A DNA stretch of 64,000 nucleotides from the NCBI RefSeq assembly GCF_965248315.1, contig NZ_CBDFIX010000001.1:1-64000 (forward strand), in the 5' to 3' direction. A program made the translations under genes and the position numbers. The notes below the pieces were generated by a model. It saw only the letters and a program-made list of their open reading frames with translations. It made no database searches and was not told the DNA's origin. Source of the DNA: Ulvibacterium sp965248315 (lineage in GTDB: Bacteria; Bacteroidota; Bacteroidia; Flavobacteriales; Flavobacteriaceae). Positions 38,836-48,558 of the stretch are shown piece after piece; the stretch's first letter is position 1; the number at the start of each line of letters is the position of its first letter.

Positions 38836-40194
38836 ATGAATAGGACAAGACGAAATTTTATACAGAAAACAACTTTAGCTTCAAGTGGAATCATTTTGGG
38901 TGCCGGCTCTATAAGTGCCAAGAGCTATAAAAGAATAATTGGTGCCAACGACCGTGTCCGTGTGGGTATTGTGGGATTTTCGAACAGGGCCAAGGGTGCC
39001 TTGATACCTGCTTTTGACGGGCACAGCAAGGCGCAGAATTTCGAAATTGTAGGGGTATCCGACATATGGAACAGACGACGTGACGAAGGAGCGGCCTATA
39101 TAAAGGAGAAGACAGGAAACAAAGTAGAGCAATGGCGGAATAATGAGGAAATGTATGATAAGAACAAAATCGACGCAACAATTATTTCTACCGCTGATTT
39201 TCAACATGCACTTCACACGGTACAGGCGGCCAATGCTAAAAAGGACGTATACTGTGAAAAACCCTTTGCAGAAACCATGGAAGATGCCCGTATAGGGATG
39301 AAGGCTGTGAAGGATTCCGGAATCGTTTTTCAAATCGGGTCGCAGAGACGTAGCGGTGCCAATTATCATGCTGCTTCGGATTTTATAAAATCCGGTAAGT
39401 TTGGGGATATCGTAATGGTCGAAATGACCTGGAACGTAAATCAACCAGGTAGATGGCGTTTGCCGAAATTAACCAGCGAAATAAAGGAATCCGATACGGA
39501 TTGGAAACGCTATCAAATGAATCGGCCTCCAGCGGAATGGGATCCGAGAAAATATTTGGAATATCGTCTGTTCTGGCCGTATTCTTCGGGAATTCCTGGT
39601 CAATGGATGTCCCACCAGATTGATACGGTGCATTGGTTTTCTGGTTTGGACCATCCAAGAAGCGTAGCCGCCAATGGTGGTATTTACTTATGGAAGGATG
39701 GGCGGAAAAACTTCGATACGATGTCGGCGGTCTTCGATTATGGTCCCTCCGACGATTCAAGTTCAGGCTTCCAGGTTACCTATTCCTCCCGCTTTACGAA
39801 TTCAGCCGGCGGTACCAAGGAGATCTATTATTCCAATGCAGGAGAATTGAATCTGGATACAAACAAAGTGAGTGACAATGGAGGATTGTCCCAAAGGCAC
39901 GCAAGTGCTATGGGAATGAAGCCGAACAAACTAAAAGGCTTCAATCTTTCCGAGAATGCACCAAAAGTAGTGACATCTGCCAATACCGGAGCTGATAATA
40001 TGACCTCGTTGCACATGTTAAATTGGATGGAATGTGTCCGAAGCCGTAAGACGACCAATGGTCCGGTGGAGGCAGGCTACAATCATTCCATTGCCAACAT
40101 CATGACCACGGCCGCCTTGCGAACCGGTTTAAAGGCCACTTTCGATGAAAAGAATCAGGATGTTCTGGCCGGTGGAAAGGTGTTCAAATATTAA
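38836..40194 (+). CDS. Tat-exported Gfo/Idh/MocA family oxidoreductase
   Basis: A 452-residue protein from ATG 38836. The start RTRRNFIQKTTLA is a twin-arginine signal, so the folded, cofactor-loaded enzyme is exported. The Rossmann part has VGIVGFSNRAKGA near 44, and EKPFAETMEDA near 147 carries the family lysine. The C-terminal half has SHQIDTVHWF. Members oxidise or reduce sugars with a bound NAD(P). An in-frame ATG at 38656 would overlap the DUF1080 gene by 160 bases and hide the Tat signal, so I reject it. Likely makes or uses 3-keto sugars in the periplasm. Confidence 0.9.
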   Translation: MNRTRRNFIQKTTLASSGIILGAGSISAKSYKRIIGANDRVRVGIVGFSNRAKGALIPAFDGHSKAQNFEIVGVSDIWNRRRDEGAAYIKEKTGNKVEQWRNNEEMYDKNKIDATIISTADFQHALHTVQAANAKKDVYCEKPFAETMEDARIGMKAVKDSGIVFQIGSQRRSGANYHAASDFIKSGKFGDIVMVEMTWNVNQPGRWRLPKLTSEIKESDTDWKRYQMNRPPAEWDPRKYLEYRLFWPYSSGIPGQWMSHQIDTVHWFSGLDHPRSVAANGGIYLWKDGRKNFDTMSAVFDYGPSDDSSSGFQVTYSSRFTNSAGGTKEIYYSNAGELNLDTNKVSDNGGLSQRHASAMGMKPNKLKGFNLSENAPKVVTSANTGADNMTSLHMLNWMECVRSRKTTNGPVEAGYNHSIANIMTTAALRTGLKATFDEKNQDVLAGGKVFKY

Positions 40195-40202
40195 TAGAAG
40201 AT

Positions 40203-41294
40203 ATGTTGAGTCTATTTAAGCGAATATTTAGTTATTACATGCCCTTTATATTTTTGCTGATTTCTTGTAAGGAGGTAAAAAATACAGCTACTACCAATAA
40301 CACGATATCCGAAGAGGAGGTACAAGAATTATCTGAAGTGAAATTTACAAAGGATGATGCAAACAGGAAAATAGATATTACGATTAATGGTAAGCCGTTC
40401 ACGAGCTATATTTATGACGGACAAACTCCCAAACCGATTTTGTACCCGCTCATCACCAAAAGTGGCAAAACGGTTACCCGGGGCTTTCCCTATGATCCAA
40501 GACCCAATGAGCGTGTTGACCATCCACATCATGCAGGGCACTGGTTAAACTATGGGGATGTAAACGGATTGGATTTTTGGAACAATTCCTATGCAATTCC
40601 TGAGGAGAAAAAACACCAGTATGGTACAATTTACCATCAGGAAATTCTGCAAAGTGATGAAGATAAGGGAATCTTGAAAATAAAAGCGATTTGGCGTTCG
40701 CCAGAAGATATTGATTTGATGGAGGAGATAACGGAGTTTACATTTTCCGAAAAAGAGAACACCAGAATCATAGACCGTTCTACAACCCTAAATGCCTTGA
40801 AGGATGTTTCCTTTAAAGATAACAAGGAAGGAATGATTGGCATTCGCGTAGCACGAGAACTAGAATTGGTTTCTGATAAACCGGCACTCTATACGGATGC
40901 TTCGGGAAACATAACGGAAGTAGAAGCCTTGAATAATGAAGGTATAAATGGCAACTATTTTAGCAGCGAAGGTTTAACAGGAAATGATGTCTGGGGCACG
41001 CGTAACAAATGGGTTAAATTGGAAAGCGAGATCGAGGGCGAAACCGTATCCATCACTATACTGGACCATAAGAGAAATATAGGATACCCCACCTACTGGC
41101 ATGCCAGAGGATACGGACTTTTTGCCGCCAATCCTTTGGGACAGGCTATTTTTTCTGAGGGGAAGGAAACCTTAAATTTCAAATTGGACAAAAATGAATC
41201 GGTAACTTTTAATTATCGCATTTTAATTCATAATGGTTCCAAGTTGACCAACAATGCCTTAAATACTTCATTTGATGAGTTCAATACCAAGTAA
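40203..41294 (+). CDS. PmoA/DUF6807 family lipoprotein
   Basis: A 363-residue protein with a lipoprotein signal (LLISC, Cys near 22), so it is membrane-anchored. The body matches the PmoA-like (DUF6807) family by RPNERVDHPHHAGHW near 100 and GLDFWNNSYAIP. Despite the database name it is not a methane monooxygenase subunit. The family travels with Gfo/Idh/MocA and DUF1080 proteins in Bacteroidota and Planctomycetes. The histidine-rich HPHHAGHW may bind a metal or sugar. The function is unknown; a role in the same glycoside pathway is inferred. Confidence 0.8.
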   Translation: MLSLFKRIFSYYMPFIFLLISCKEVKNTATTNNTISEEEVQELSEVKFTKDDANRKIDITINGKPFTSYIYDGQTPKPILYPLITKSGKTVTRGFPYDPRPNERVDHPHHAGHWLNYGDVNGLDFWNNSYAIPEEKKHQYGTIYHQEILQSDEDKGILKIKAIWRSPEDIDLMEEITEFTFSEKENTRIIDRSTTLNALKDVSFKDNKEGMIGIRVARELELVSDKPALYTDASGNITEVEALNNEGINGNYFSSEGLTGNDVWGTRNKWVKLESEIEGETVSITILDHKRNIGYPTYWHARGYGLFAANPLGQAIFSEGKETLNFKLDKNESVTFNYRILIHNGSKLTNNALNTSFDEFNTK

Positions 41295-41319
41295 TCTTAA
41301 ATTTTAAAAATTTAGAAAA

Positions 41320-41925
41320 ATGAAGTCCATGTATTCCCTGATTTGCACATTGATGTTCGTAGTCATGAATTTCGGACAAGGTACCGACTACAAAATGGAG
41401 ACCCTATTTGATGGTAGGGATCTAAAGCAATGGCAAGTACCCGACAATAATGTGTGGTGGGCAATTGATGGCGACGCGCTTTGGGCAAAAAGTGACCCTG
41501 ATCAAAAAGGTTCCATATTATGGACGAAGAAGGAATACGAGGATTTTGTTGTTCAATTGGACTTTAAATTCGGAGAAGGTACTATTGACTCGGGTATTTT
41601 TATGAGAGGAGACGATGAGAAGAACGTACAAATTCAAATCGGTATATCGGGCTCTTTGAAAAGAGATATGACGGGTTCCCCTTACGTACCCAAATCAGGA
41701 TATCCGGTAGAGGCCGCCGGCATTAAGGAACTTTTGAGAATGGATGGCTGGAATACCATAAAAGCCATGACTATTGGCAATTCCTATAAAGTATGGCTCA
41801 ATGGAGAAGAAGTAATGAATTACATTCTTGAAGAAGCCAATTTAAAAGGTCCTGTTGGTCTTCAACTGCATCCGGGAAGTGATATGACCATACAATTCAA
41901 GAATATTTCAATAGCTGAATTGTAA
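41320..41925 (+). CDS. Exported DUF1080 (3-keto-disaccharide hydrolase) domain protein
   Basis: A 201-residue protein with a cleavable signal peptide (about 1-19) and one DUF1080 domain: METLFDGRDLKQWQ near 28, DSGIFMRGDD near 90 and GPVGLQLHPGSDMTIQFKNI near the C terminus. It is a single-domain relative of the two-domain protein at 37443 and probably acts on the same or a smaller keto glycoside. Last enzyme gene before the regulator. Confidence 0.88.
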   Translation: MKSMYSLICTLMFVVMNFGQGTDYKMETLFDGRDLKQWQVPDNNVWWAIDGDALWAKSDPDQKGSILWTKKEYEDFVVQLDFKFGEGTIDSGIFMRGDDEKNVQIQIGISGSLKRDMTGSPYVPKSGYPVEAAGIKELLRMDGWNTIKAMTIGNSYKVWLNGEEVMNYILEEANLKGPVGLQLHPGSDMTIQFKNISIAEL

Positions 41926-42001
41926 CTATTTTAATATTGCTATTTTATGTAAAACATTGTATATCAAAAGATTACCAAACCAACTAATTCCTTAGGGAAG
42001 T

Positions 42002-43030
42002 ATGGGAATAAAGAAAATTGCTGAACTTGCAAACGTGTCGATAGGGACGGTAGATCGTGTATTGCACAATAGAAAAGGCGTTTCCAAAGAGACCGAAAAA
42101 AGAGTAAGAAAGGTTATCAAGGAAATCGGCTATACAAAGAATACAACAGCCAGTCGATTAAAATTAGCCTCGGTTAAAAAGATAAAATTTGCCATATTGA
42201 TTCCCGAGGCAAAAAATAAATGGAATTATTGGAAACTCCCAAAAAAAGGTATCGAGCTGGCAGTTCAGGAATTGAAAGAATTAGGAGTAGCGGTGGACAA
42301 TTATTTGTTCTTGGATTCGTCTTCTTTCAATAATCTGGCCGAACAGATTTTCCTAAAGGATTATGATGCCATAGTAACGGTACCATTCTTTAAAAAGGAA
42401 AGCAATTCGTTGCTTAAACGCGCTGAGGGAAGGGAGATTCCCATAGTCTTCTTAGATACCGAAATTGAACTAAAAGGACCTGCCTGTTTCATTCGCCAGG
42501 ACTCGCATAAAGCGGGTAGGGTGGCCGGAAGATTGCTTCATGGTCTTGTAGGCGCTAAAGGTGATTATTTCGTAATCAATATGTTAAATGACAGGGGTAT
42601 TCATGCCAATAATATACAGCGAGAACAGGGGTTTAGGGAATTTTTTAATACCATTAACGAGAGGGTAACGATTCATACGATTAACTACTCCTTGAACGAC
42701 GAATTTAAAGTAACGGCTGAAATGGAGGATTGGTTCGGGAAGGACAACCCAAAGGGAATGTTTGTGACAAACTCAAAATCGCATTTGCTACCCAAGATAT
42801 TGGAACAGTACCAAGTTAAAAATACCTTCATTGTTGGTTTCGATCTAAATAAACAAAATTTGGAATACTTAAAGGAAGATAAAATCAATTTCTTAATCAA
42901 CCAACAACCCAAATACCAGGGTTATGCTGCCATAAAAAGCCTTTTTAACTTTATTACTAAGCAGGATAGGTCCGAGCTAAATCTTGATATTCCTGTAGAA
43001 ATCATTGTCAAGGAGAATGCTACCCTTTGA
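42002..43030 (+). CDS. LacI-family transcriptional regulator
   Basis: A 342-residue regulator. The helix-turn-helix and hinge are IKKIAELANVSIGTVDRVL near 3-21, followed by a periplasmic-binding-protein-like effector domain (about 60-340) with FAILIPEAKNKWNY and FIVGFDLNKQNLEYL. It belongs to the subtype that binds sugars. It is in line with the keto-glycoside genes, 76 bases after the DUF1080 gene. I infer that it binds the CGTTAACG palindromes at 37366 and 48210-48244. Confidence 0.9.
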   Translation: MGIKKIAELANVSIGTVDRVLHNRKGVSKETEKRVRKVIKEIGYTKNTTASRLKLASVKKIKFAILIPEAKNKWNYWKLPKKGIELAVQELKELGVAVDNYLFLDSSSFNNLAEQIFLKDYDAIVTVPFFKKESNSLLKRAEGREIPIVFLDTEIELKGPACFIRQDSHKAGRVAGRLLHGLVGAKGDYFVINMLNDRGIHANNIQREQGFREFFNTINERVTIHTINYSLNDEFKVTAEMEDWFGKDNPKGMFVTNSKSHLLPKILEQYQVKNTFIVGFDLNKQNLEYLKEDKINFLINQQPKYQGYAAIKSLFNFITKQDRSELNLDIPVEIIVKENATL

Positions 43031-43072
43031 TTCCGACATTATCCTATCTTGGATATCCAGCAGAGAAATACT

Positions 43073-43110
43073 AAAAAACCCTCCCATTTAATTATGATAA
43101 ACAGGAGGGT
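43073..43110 (-). terminator. Intrinsic terminator of the susCD operon
   Basis: Read on the minus strand, ACCCTCC pairs with GGAGGGT across a loop of about 19 nt, followed by six T. It lies just after the SusD-like stop at 43151 and ends the susCD message. It could also face the LacI transcript from the other side. Confidence 0.75.
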
Positions 43111-43150
43111 GAACTAAACTAACTCAAACTAAACCAAACAAGTAAGATTG

Positions 43151-44788
43151 TTATTGTGGATAACCGGGATTTTGCGGATAACCACCCACGGTTCTATCAA
43201 TTTGATCTTGACCAATCGGCCTTAAAACATGGTAGTCTTGTATGTTCGGGCCACCTTCAATATTATGTAACCGTACACGTTCCACCAATTTTCCGGTACG
43301 TGTCAGATCCCACCAACGGGCGTGTTCGCCAAAAAGTTCCCTAGCGCGCTCATCCAACAGAAAATCCATATCTACATCTCCGGCGGTAATTTGCATTGCA
43401 GCCTCTTGCCCCGGAACAGCTGCCCTTGTTCGAACAACGTTAATGTCATCTGCTGCGCCGGCCATGTTATTCTGAAGCAGCCTTGCCTCGGCCCGCAGTA
43501 GATAGGCATCTGCCAAACGCATAAGTACAACATCACGTTGTCCTTGTGTTTTTTGACGATCGGGCCGTGTAGGGTCAATCCATTTATTCATTGAAGGGAA
43601 AATACGTTCCGTATAGTCATCCGCAGTATATACAACATAAGGTGCCGCATCCTTTCTGGCCTGTGGCCATTCTATATCCCTGCCGGGACCGGGAATAAAT
43701 AGGGCGGTATCGCCGATTGCTAAATTTCCCCTTTCGTCGGAAACTTCCTTATTGGCGAACCAAACGTGCTTAAAACCTTTGTCATATCGTGTATCCACAG
43801 TACGATCCCAAAGTCCCAACAAAAATGGGGTAGGCCTAAACCTTTTCCAAGGCCTTCCATTGGCAATATCCCGGGTCATTCCCCTACGTACATCGTACTC
43901 CATCAAAAAGTAGAGATGTCCTCTATGCCCCTCACTATCAATGCCTTCATCTACCAAAGATTTGGCAATGGTCAAATTCCAGACAATTTCCGAATTCTCC
44001 TGATTGTTGATATCCCATAGATCGGCATAATCGGGCAGTAGTTCAAAGCCATAATTATTGATAACATTGCTAAATAATGTTTCTGCCCTGCTTGAATCAT
44101 CGCCAGCGGCAAAGGATGTTTGGGCGCGTCTTAACAATACTTTGCCCAACAAAAATTCCGCAGCAGGTTTTGTGGCCCTACCGTATTCATCTTGTGTATC
44201 GGGCAAGTTGGCGATGGCAAATTCAAGGTCAGGTATAATGGCCTGTGCATATATCTCGGAAGCGGCTGTCTTGTTGGCCTCAACTTCCACACCAACGGTT
44301 TCTTCCAAGCTCAAATGAGCGTCACCATAAGTTCTTACTACATCATAGTAATAAAAGGCACGTAACCATCTGGTTTCTGCTATCCAAATGGTTTTTTGGG
44401 TCTCGTCCATTTCTACCTCGGCAGATCGTTCAATTACTGCATTTGCTTGATTGATGCCCCGGTACCAATCTCGCCACATATCGTTCACATAGCTTTCTGT
44501 GGCATCAAAGGATTGGTCATAGAAATTTACCCTTTTATGACCGCCATCGGCACCGTTGGTAAAGATATCGGTACCAAAAGTGGTCATGGTAAATCCTCGT
44601 TCAGGGCCATAAAACCCCTTCAGCCATGCGTAGGTAGCATCAACGGCATCTTCCAAACCGGCTTCGGTAGTATAATAGGTTCCTGCGGAGACATCCGATA
44701 TCAGTTCCTCTTCCAAATAATCATCGCAAGACTGCGCTACAAATAACAGCGCTAAAAGCAAGATTGTATATTTTTTTCTTTTCATCAT
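43151..44788 (-). CDS. RagB/SusD family nutrient-uptake outer-membrane lipoprotein
   Basis: A 545-residue surface lipoprotein. The signal ends FVAQSCDDYLEEEL, giving acylation at that cysteine. The body has the SusD helical layout, with typical phrases such as ADAYLLRAEARLLQN and LLDERARELFGEHARWWDL in the last third. SusD lids work with SusC to capture glycans. An earlier in-frame ATG at 44854 overlaps the end of susC and adds residues with no signal character, so I start at 44788. Paired with the SusC at 44824-47958. The glycan is unknown; the LacI operators hint at a link to the keto-glycoside genes. Confidence 0.9.
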   Translation of the reverse strand: MMKRKKYTILLLALLFVAQSCDDYLEEELISDVSAGTYYTTEAGLEDAVDATYAWLKGFYGPERGFTMTTFGTDIFTNGADGGHKRVNFYDQSFDATESYVNDMWRDWYRGINQANAVIERSAEVEMDETQKTIWIAETRWLRAFYYYDVVRTYGDAHLSLEETVGVEVEANKTAASEIYAQAIIPDLEFAIANLPDTQDEYGRATKPAAEFLLGKVLLRRAQTSFAAGDDSSRAETLFSNVINNYGFELLPDYADLWDINNQENSEIVWNLTIAKSLVDEGIDSEGHRGHLYFLMEYDVRRGMTRDIANGRPWKRFRPTPFLLGLWDRTVDTRYDKGFKHVWFANKEVSDERGNLAIGDTALFIPGPGRDIEWPQARKDAAPYVVYTADDYTERIFPSMNKWIDPTRPDRQKTQGQRDVVLMRLADAYLLRAEARLLQNNMAGAADDINVVRTRAAVPGQEAAMQITAGDVDMDFLLDERARELFGEHARWWDLTRTGKLVERVRLHNIEGGPNIQDYHVLRPIGQDQIDRTVGGYPQNPGYPQ

Positions 44789-44823
44789 ATTAAATTTATC
44801 TTCTTTAACCATACCATTTTTTA

Positions 44824-47800
44824 TCAAAAAGTTACATTTAGTCCTATTGACCACATTCTGTTACTGGGTACGGTGCTACTTGAGACACCTTGACCTCTTG
44901 CCGTAATCTCGCCGTCATCATTTCGCGTCAAATCATCCTCTTCGGAGACCTCTGGATCAAAGGTTTCATAATCCGACAGAAACCAGAGATTTTGGCCTGC
45001 AACGAACAACCTCAAGTTGGAAATGTTAAGCTTTTCGGTCAAAGAACTCGGGAAGTTATACCCCAGAGTCAAGTTTCTGAGTTTAAGATAACTACCATCA
45101 AAATAGGTCAAGGTGGAACCATTCTTAGGTCTTTCTTGATTTTCATTCGGGCGAGGAGCCTCGTTCGTTGGGTTATCTATAGTCCAGAAGTCAACATCCA
45201 AGTTATTATAGCGGCCAAATAATGCATTATTACTATCATGAAAACGGGAACGGATCATTTGCCCCTGACGGAAATAAAAGAAAAAACTTAGATCCCAACC
45301 TTTGTAATTAAAGGTATTGGTGATTCCCCCATAGTAATCGGGGATATCTGTTCCCAAAATTATTCGGTCGGCATCTGTAATCACCCCATCGCCATTTTGA
45401 TCTCGTAGCTTTATTTCCCCGGGTACCTTACCCTCGGCATTGGCGGCAAGGTCAACTTCATTGGCTTGATAAATTCCTATTTTCTCGTAATCAAAGAAGA
45501 CATTTACCGGTTGGCCAATGAACCATTTGTTACCAATATCATCGAGTGGATTACCATTCTCATCCCTTAATGGGAGGTCGGTAATCTCTTCCGTATAGGT
45601 GGCAATATTGAAACCAACATTCCAGTTGAAGCCACCTGGATTATTGATGACATCCCCATTAACGCTGAACTCAAATCCCTTTGTGGCTGTAGAGCCCACA
45701 TTCTGGAACACACTCGAATATCCGGAGGAGGGGGGTAGGGTCCTATCCAACAAAAGATCCTCTGTCTTAGTCGAGTAATAATCCAAGGAACCCGTAATTC
45801 GATTGTTCAGCAATCCGAAGTCGACACCGGCACTTATGGTCTTTGAAACCTCCCAACCTAAGTCGCTGTTCGGGATATCACTAAGTGAGAAACCTAAGGC
45901 CAAGGCTTCCCCATAGGCATAATCGGTAGAAGATAATGTACCTTGTGTTTGATATGGGTTAACCGAAGTATTCCCTACCTCTCCGTAAGAGACCCTTAAC
46001 TTCAGATCTGAAATTGTATTACTATTTATTAAAAAATCTTCTTGGGAAATTCGCCAGCCAGCAGAGACGCCTGGAAAGTAATTCCATTTTCTACCTTCAG
46101 CCAAACGCGAAGAACCGTCAGCACGGAGTGAGGCTTGAAAGAGGTACTTTCCTTTATAATCGTAGTTTACCCTTCCCATAAATGAGGCCAAAGTCCATTC
46201 TTCCAGATCCGAGTCGATATTACCCCTGACGGATGCCGTAGACATATTATAGAATAATTGCTCTTCATAGGGTATATTCGCAACCTCTCCTTTATAAGTT
46301 TCTTCCCTAGAACTCTGAATACTTTGTAGTAGGGTGACTCCTAAATTATGCTTTTCATTGAAAGTTTTATTGAAGTTCAAAATATTCTCCAAGGTATACC
46401 CAAAGTTTTGAAGGTTTTCAACTTCTGCATCTCCTGGGCCGCCGCGATTGTCATTGGTAAAACTACCCCTAAACTCACCTCTTCTTCTGTAACGAATATC
46501 AGGACCGAAGTTAGTGGTCCATTTTAACCCTTTCGCAATGTTAATATCCAAATAAACCGGAGCAAAAATACGGGTGACTTTTCGTTCATCAACAAAAGCC
46601 CCATCTACCAATTCGCTCAATGGATTGGTTCTAATACCGTCATTGGTGGGCAGAAATATAGGATCTCCATTCTCATCAAATGGAACGCCTAACGGATTGT
46701 TGGCCAGGGCTTCTCCCATAACGGCATTGGATCCAAAATTTTGAATGGAATGGGAAACTGTAAACGACATCCCCACTTTGAAGATATCATTGATTCTGTG
46801 ATCCAGATTGATCCTTCCCGTAAAACGTTCAAAATCCATGTTGCTAATGATTCCTTGCTCGTTGAAATAACCGACCGATGTATTGAAGGTTGTCTTTTCG
46901 GAACCGCCACTAACACTAACTTGATGGTTGGTTTGCCACCCATTATCAAGTACCAGGTCCAAATAATCTGTGGACCTTCCTAGCGCTAACGATTCCAACT
47001 CAATGGGGTCGTCAAAAACATCCTCGTCCGGTGCGAGAGGACCGTTCCATCGGTCTGCATCCGTTGCACCTATTCTTCTGGATTCCCGTTTTAGAGCGGC
47101 AAATTCTTCTCCGTTCATCATATCGACCAAACGGGTTGCGGAGGTAATGCCATAGTGACTGCTATAACTTACTTTGGTATCGCCTACACGCCCTCTTTTT
47201 GTAGTAATAAGGATAACACCGTTGGCACCCCTGGAGCCATAAATAGCCGTTGCGGCTGCATCCTTAAGTACGTTCATGGTTTCAATATCCTGTGGATTGA
47301 TGTCGGCCACCGCTGCGTTACCACTTATTTGGGGAATTCCATCAATAACATATAATGGGTCGTTGGAGGCCGAAATAGATCGGCGACCACGTATACGTAC
47401 TGTTGAATTTTCACCTGGCCGTCCACCATTAGCCTGAATATCAACACCGGCAACCTGACCTTTAATAGCATCAATACTACTGGCGGTTTGAATTTTTTCG
47501 ATGGATTCGGCCCCGATAGTAGATATGGAACCCGTTACTTCACCTTTCTTTTGGGTACCATATCCAACAACGACCACTTCATCCAATTGAGAGGCGTCGA
47601 TTTCCATATTAACGTTTATGGTAGACCTTCCATTGACAGTTATTTCTTGTGAACTATATCCCACATAACCGAATACCAAAACTGCATCCGCAGCAGCATT
47701 AATGGAATAATCCCCATCAAAACCGGTTACAACACCGGTTGTGGTCCCCTTAATTACAACACTTGCACCAGGTAACGGGCTTCCATTTTCATCGTAGACA

Positions 47801-47958
47801 ACACCCGTTACGGTGGATTGGAGAACTTCAATGGAATTGCTCATTTTGCCAGAGATGTTGTCGGCAAACATTGAATATGTGCCCATAAGGCAACATATAA
47901 ATAAGGACAAAAAACTTCTTGCCGGGAGCAATGGTTTTTTTGAGAGTAGTTTTTTCAT
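44824..47958 (-). CDS. SusC/RagA family TonB-linked outer-membrane protein
   Basis: A 1044-residue receptor. After a signal peptide (about 1-33) comes a CarboxypepD-regulatory-like domain (VTGVVYDENGSPLPGA near 50), the TonB-box-like DEVVVVGYGTQKK near 127-139 and the plug with VDIQANGGRPGENSTVRIRG. A long beta-barrel follows, ending RMWSIGLNVTF. It imports a glycan or glycoside across the outer membrane with energy from ExbB/ExbD/TonB. It is a SusC of the common 1000-residue size and is first in a two-gene operon with the SusD-like gene. Confidence 0.93.
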   Translation of the reverse strand: MKKLLSKKPLLPARSFLSLFICCLMGTYSMFADNISGKMSNSIEVLQSTVTGVVYDENGSPLPGASVVIKGTTTGVVTGFDGDYSINAAADAVLVFGYVGYSSQEITVNGRSTINVNMEIDASQLDEVVVVGYGTQKKGEVTGSISTIGAESIEKIQTASSIDAIKGQVAGVDIQANGGRPGENSTVRIRGRRSISASNDPLYVIDGIPQISGNAAVADINPQDIETMNVLKDAAATAIYGSRGANGVILITTKRGRVGDTKVSYSSHYGITSATRLVDMMNGEEFAALKRESRRIGATDADRWNGPLAPDEDVFDDPIELESLALGRSTDYLDLVLDNGWQTNHQVSVSGGSEKTTFNTSVGYFNEQGIISNMDFERFTGRINLDHRINDIFKVGMSFTVSHSIQNFGSNAVMGEALANNPLGVPFDENGDPIFLPTNDGIRTNPLSELVDGAFVDERKVTRIFAPVYLDINIAKGLKWTTNFGPDIRYRRRGEFRGSFTNDNRGGPGDAEVENLQNFGYTLENILNFNKTFNEKHNLGVTLLQSIQSSREETYKGEVANIPYEEQLFYNMSTASVRGNIDSDLEEWTLASFMGRVNYDYKGKYLFQASLRADGSSRLAEGRKWNYFPGVSAGWRISQEDFLINSNTISDLKLRVSYGEVGNTSVNPYQTQGTLSSTDYAYGEALALGFSLSDIPNSDLGWEVSKTISAGVDFGLLNNRITGSLDYYSTKTEDLLLDRTLPPSSGYSSVFQNVGSTATKGFEFSVNGDVINNPGGFNWNVGFNIATYTEEITDLPLRDENGNPLDDIGNKWFIGQPVNVFFDYEKIGIYQANEVDLAANAEGKVPGEIKLRDQNGDGVITDADRIILGTDIPDYYGGITNTFNYKGWDLSFFFYFRQGQMIRSRFHDSNNALFGRYNNLDVDFWTIDNPTNEAPRPNENQERPKNGSTLTYFDGSYLKLRNLTLGYNFPSSLTEKLNISNLRLFVAGQNLWFLSDYETFDPEVSEEDDLTRNDDGEITARGQGVSSSTVPSNRMWSIGLNVTF

Positions 47959-48558
47959 ATCATATGTATTGTTAGTTGTTTCTTTTTTGGTTGAAGAGAT
48001 TTTAGTTTTTTCTTTTGAATTTATTCAAATCAAACCCTCCTGTTGGAAAGTTGTTTAAGTGGGTGGATTTTAAGGGCTTTTGTTTCTGTATACCATGGTG
48101 ATTGTTGTTCGGTTGTTTTTTTTGCACTAAAACGTGTCCTCTTTTCAAAGTCCGTTTATGAGAACGGCCGATTGTCAATACGTTATAATTATATGATTTT
48201 TCGCACAATCGTTAACGTACACATGTTTTGCGTTAACGTTACCGAATATAGGGATTCATTTTTTTATAAAAAAATTAACACGTAGATTATTGACAAAAAA
48301 AAGTAGAATATTGTCAAATTTGATTCAGTTTGTTGCATAATTACAAATGAACCCAACCGCTATTTGATAATTCTGGAAAATACTCTTTTGGAAGATTGCT
48401 TTTTACAGGGTTTTAGACCGGGACATTAATAGGAATAGTCGTTTATAGCTTTTTTACTTGTTGTTAGAACAATTTTAGGTTGGTGTTGGAGGCTAAATCA
48501 ACTTTTAGCGGGCGACTACTCTTATCTGAGATCAATCAAAAGCTACTAAGAAAACCAA
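47959..48558. other. 600-base regulatory intergenic region
   Basis: Between susC and the PfkB gene, both on the minus strand. It holds the two operator candidates at 48210-48244. No RNA gene or convincing coding frame is seen. It is AT-rich, and a minus-strand promoter for susC must lie in it; I find no clean TTG-N19-TAnnTTTG match. Confidence 0.45.
48210..48244. promoter_or_regulatory. Paired LacI-type operator candidates upstream of susC
   Basis: CGTTAACG at 48210-48217 and CGTTAACGTTACCG at 48231-48244 have starts 21 bases apart, about two helical turns. The second differs by one base from the perfect palindrome at 37366. They lie 252-286 bases upstream of the susC start. Likely one regulator controls susCD and the keto-glycoside cluster. 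Confidence 0.62.

Noticed and set aside
44789..44854. Longer start of the SusD-like protein
   Set aside because: It overlaps the end of susC and precedes an obvious lipoprotein signal; residues look non-signal and unconserved.
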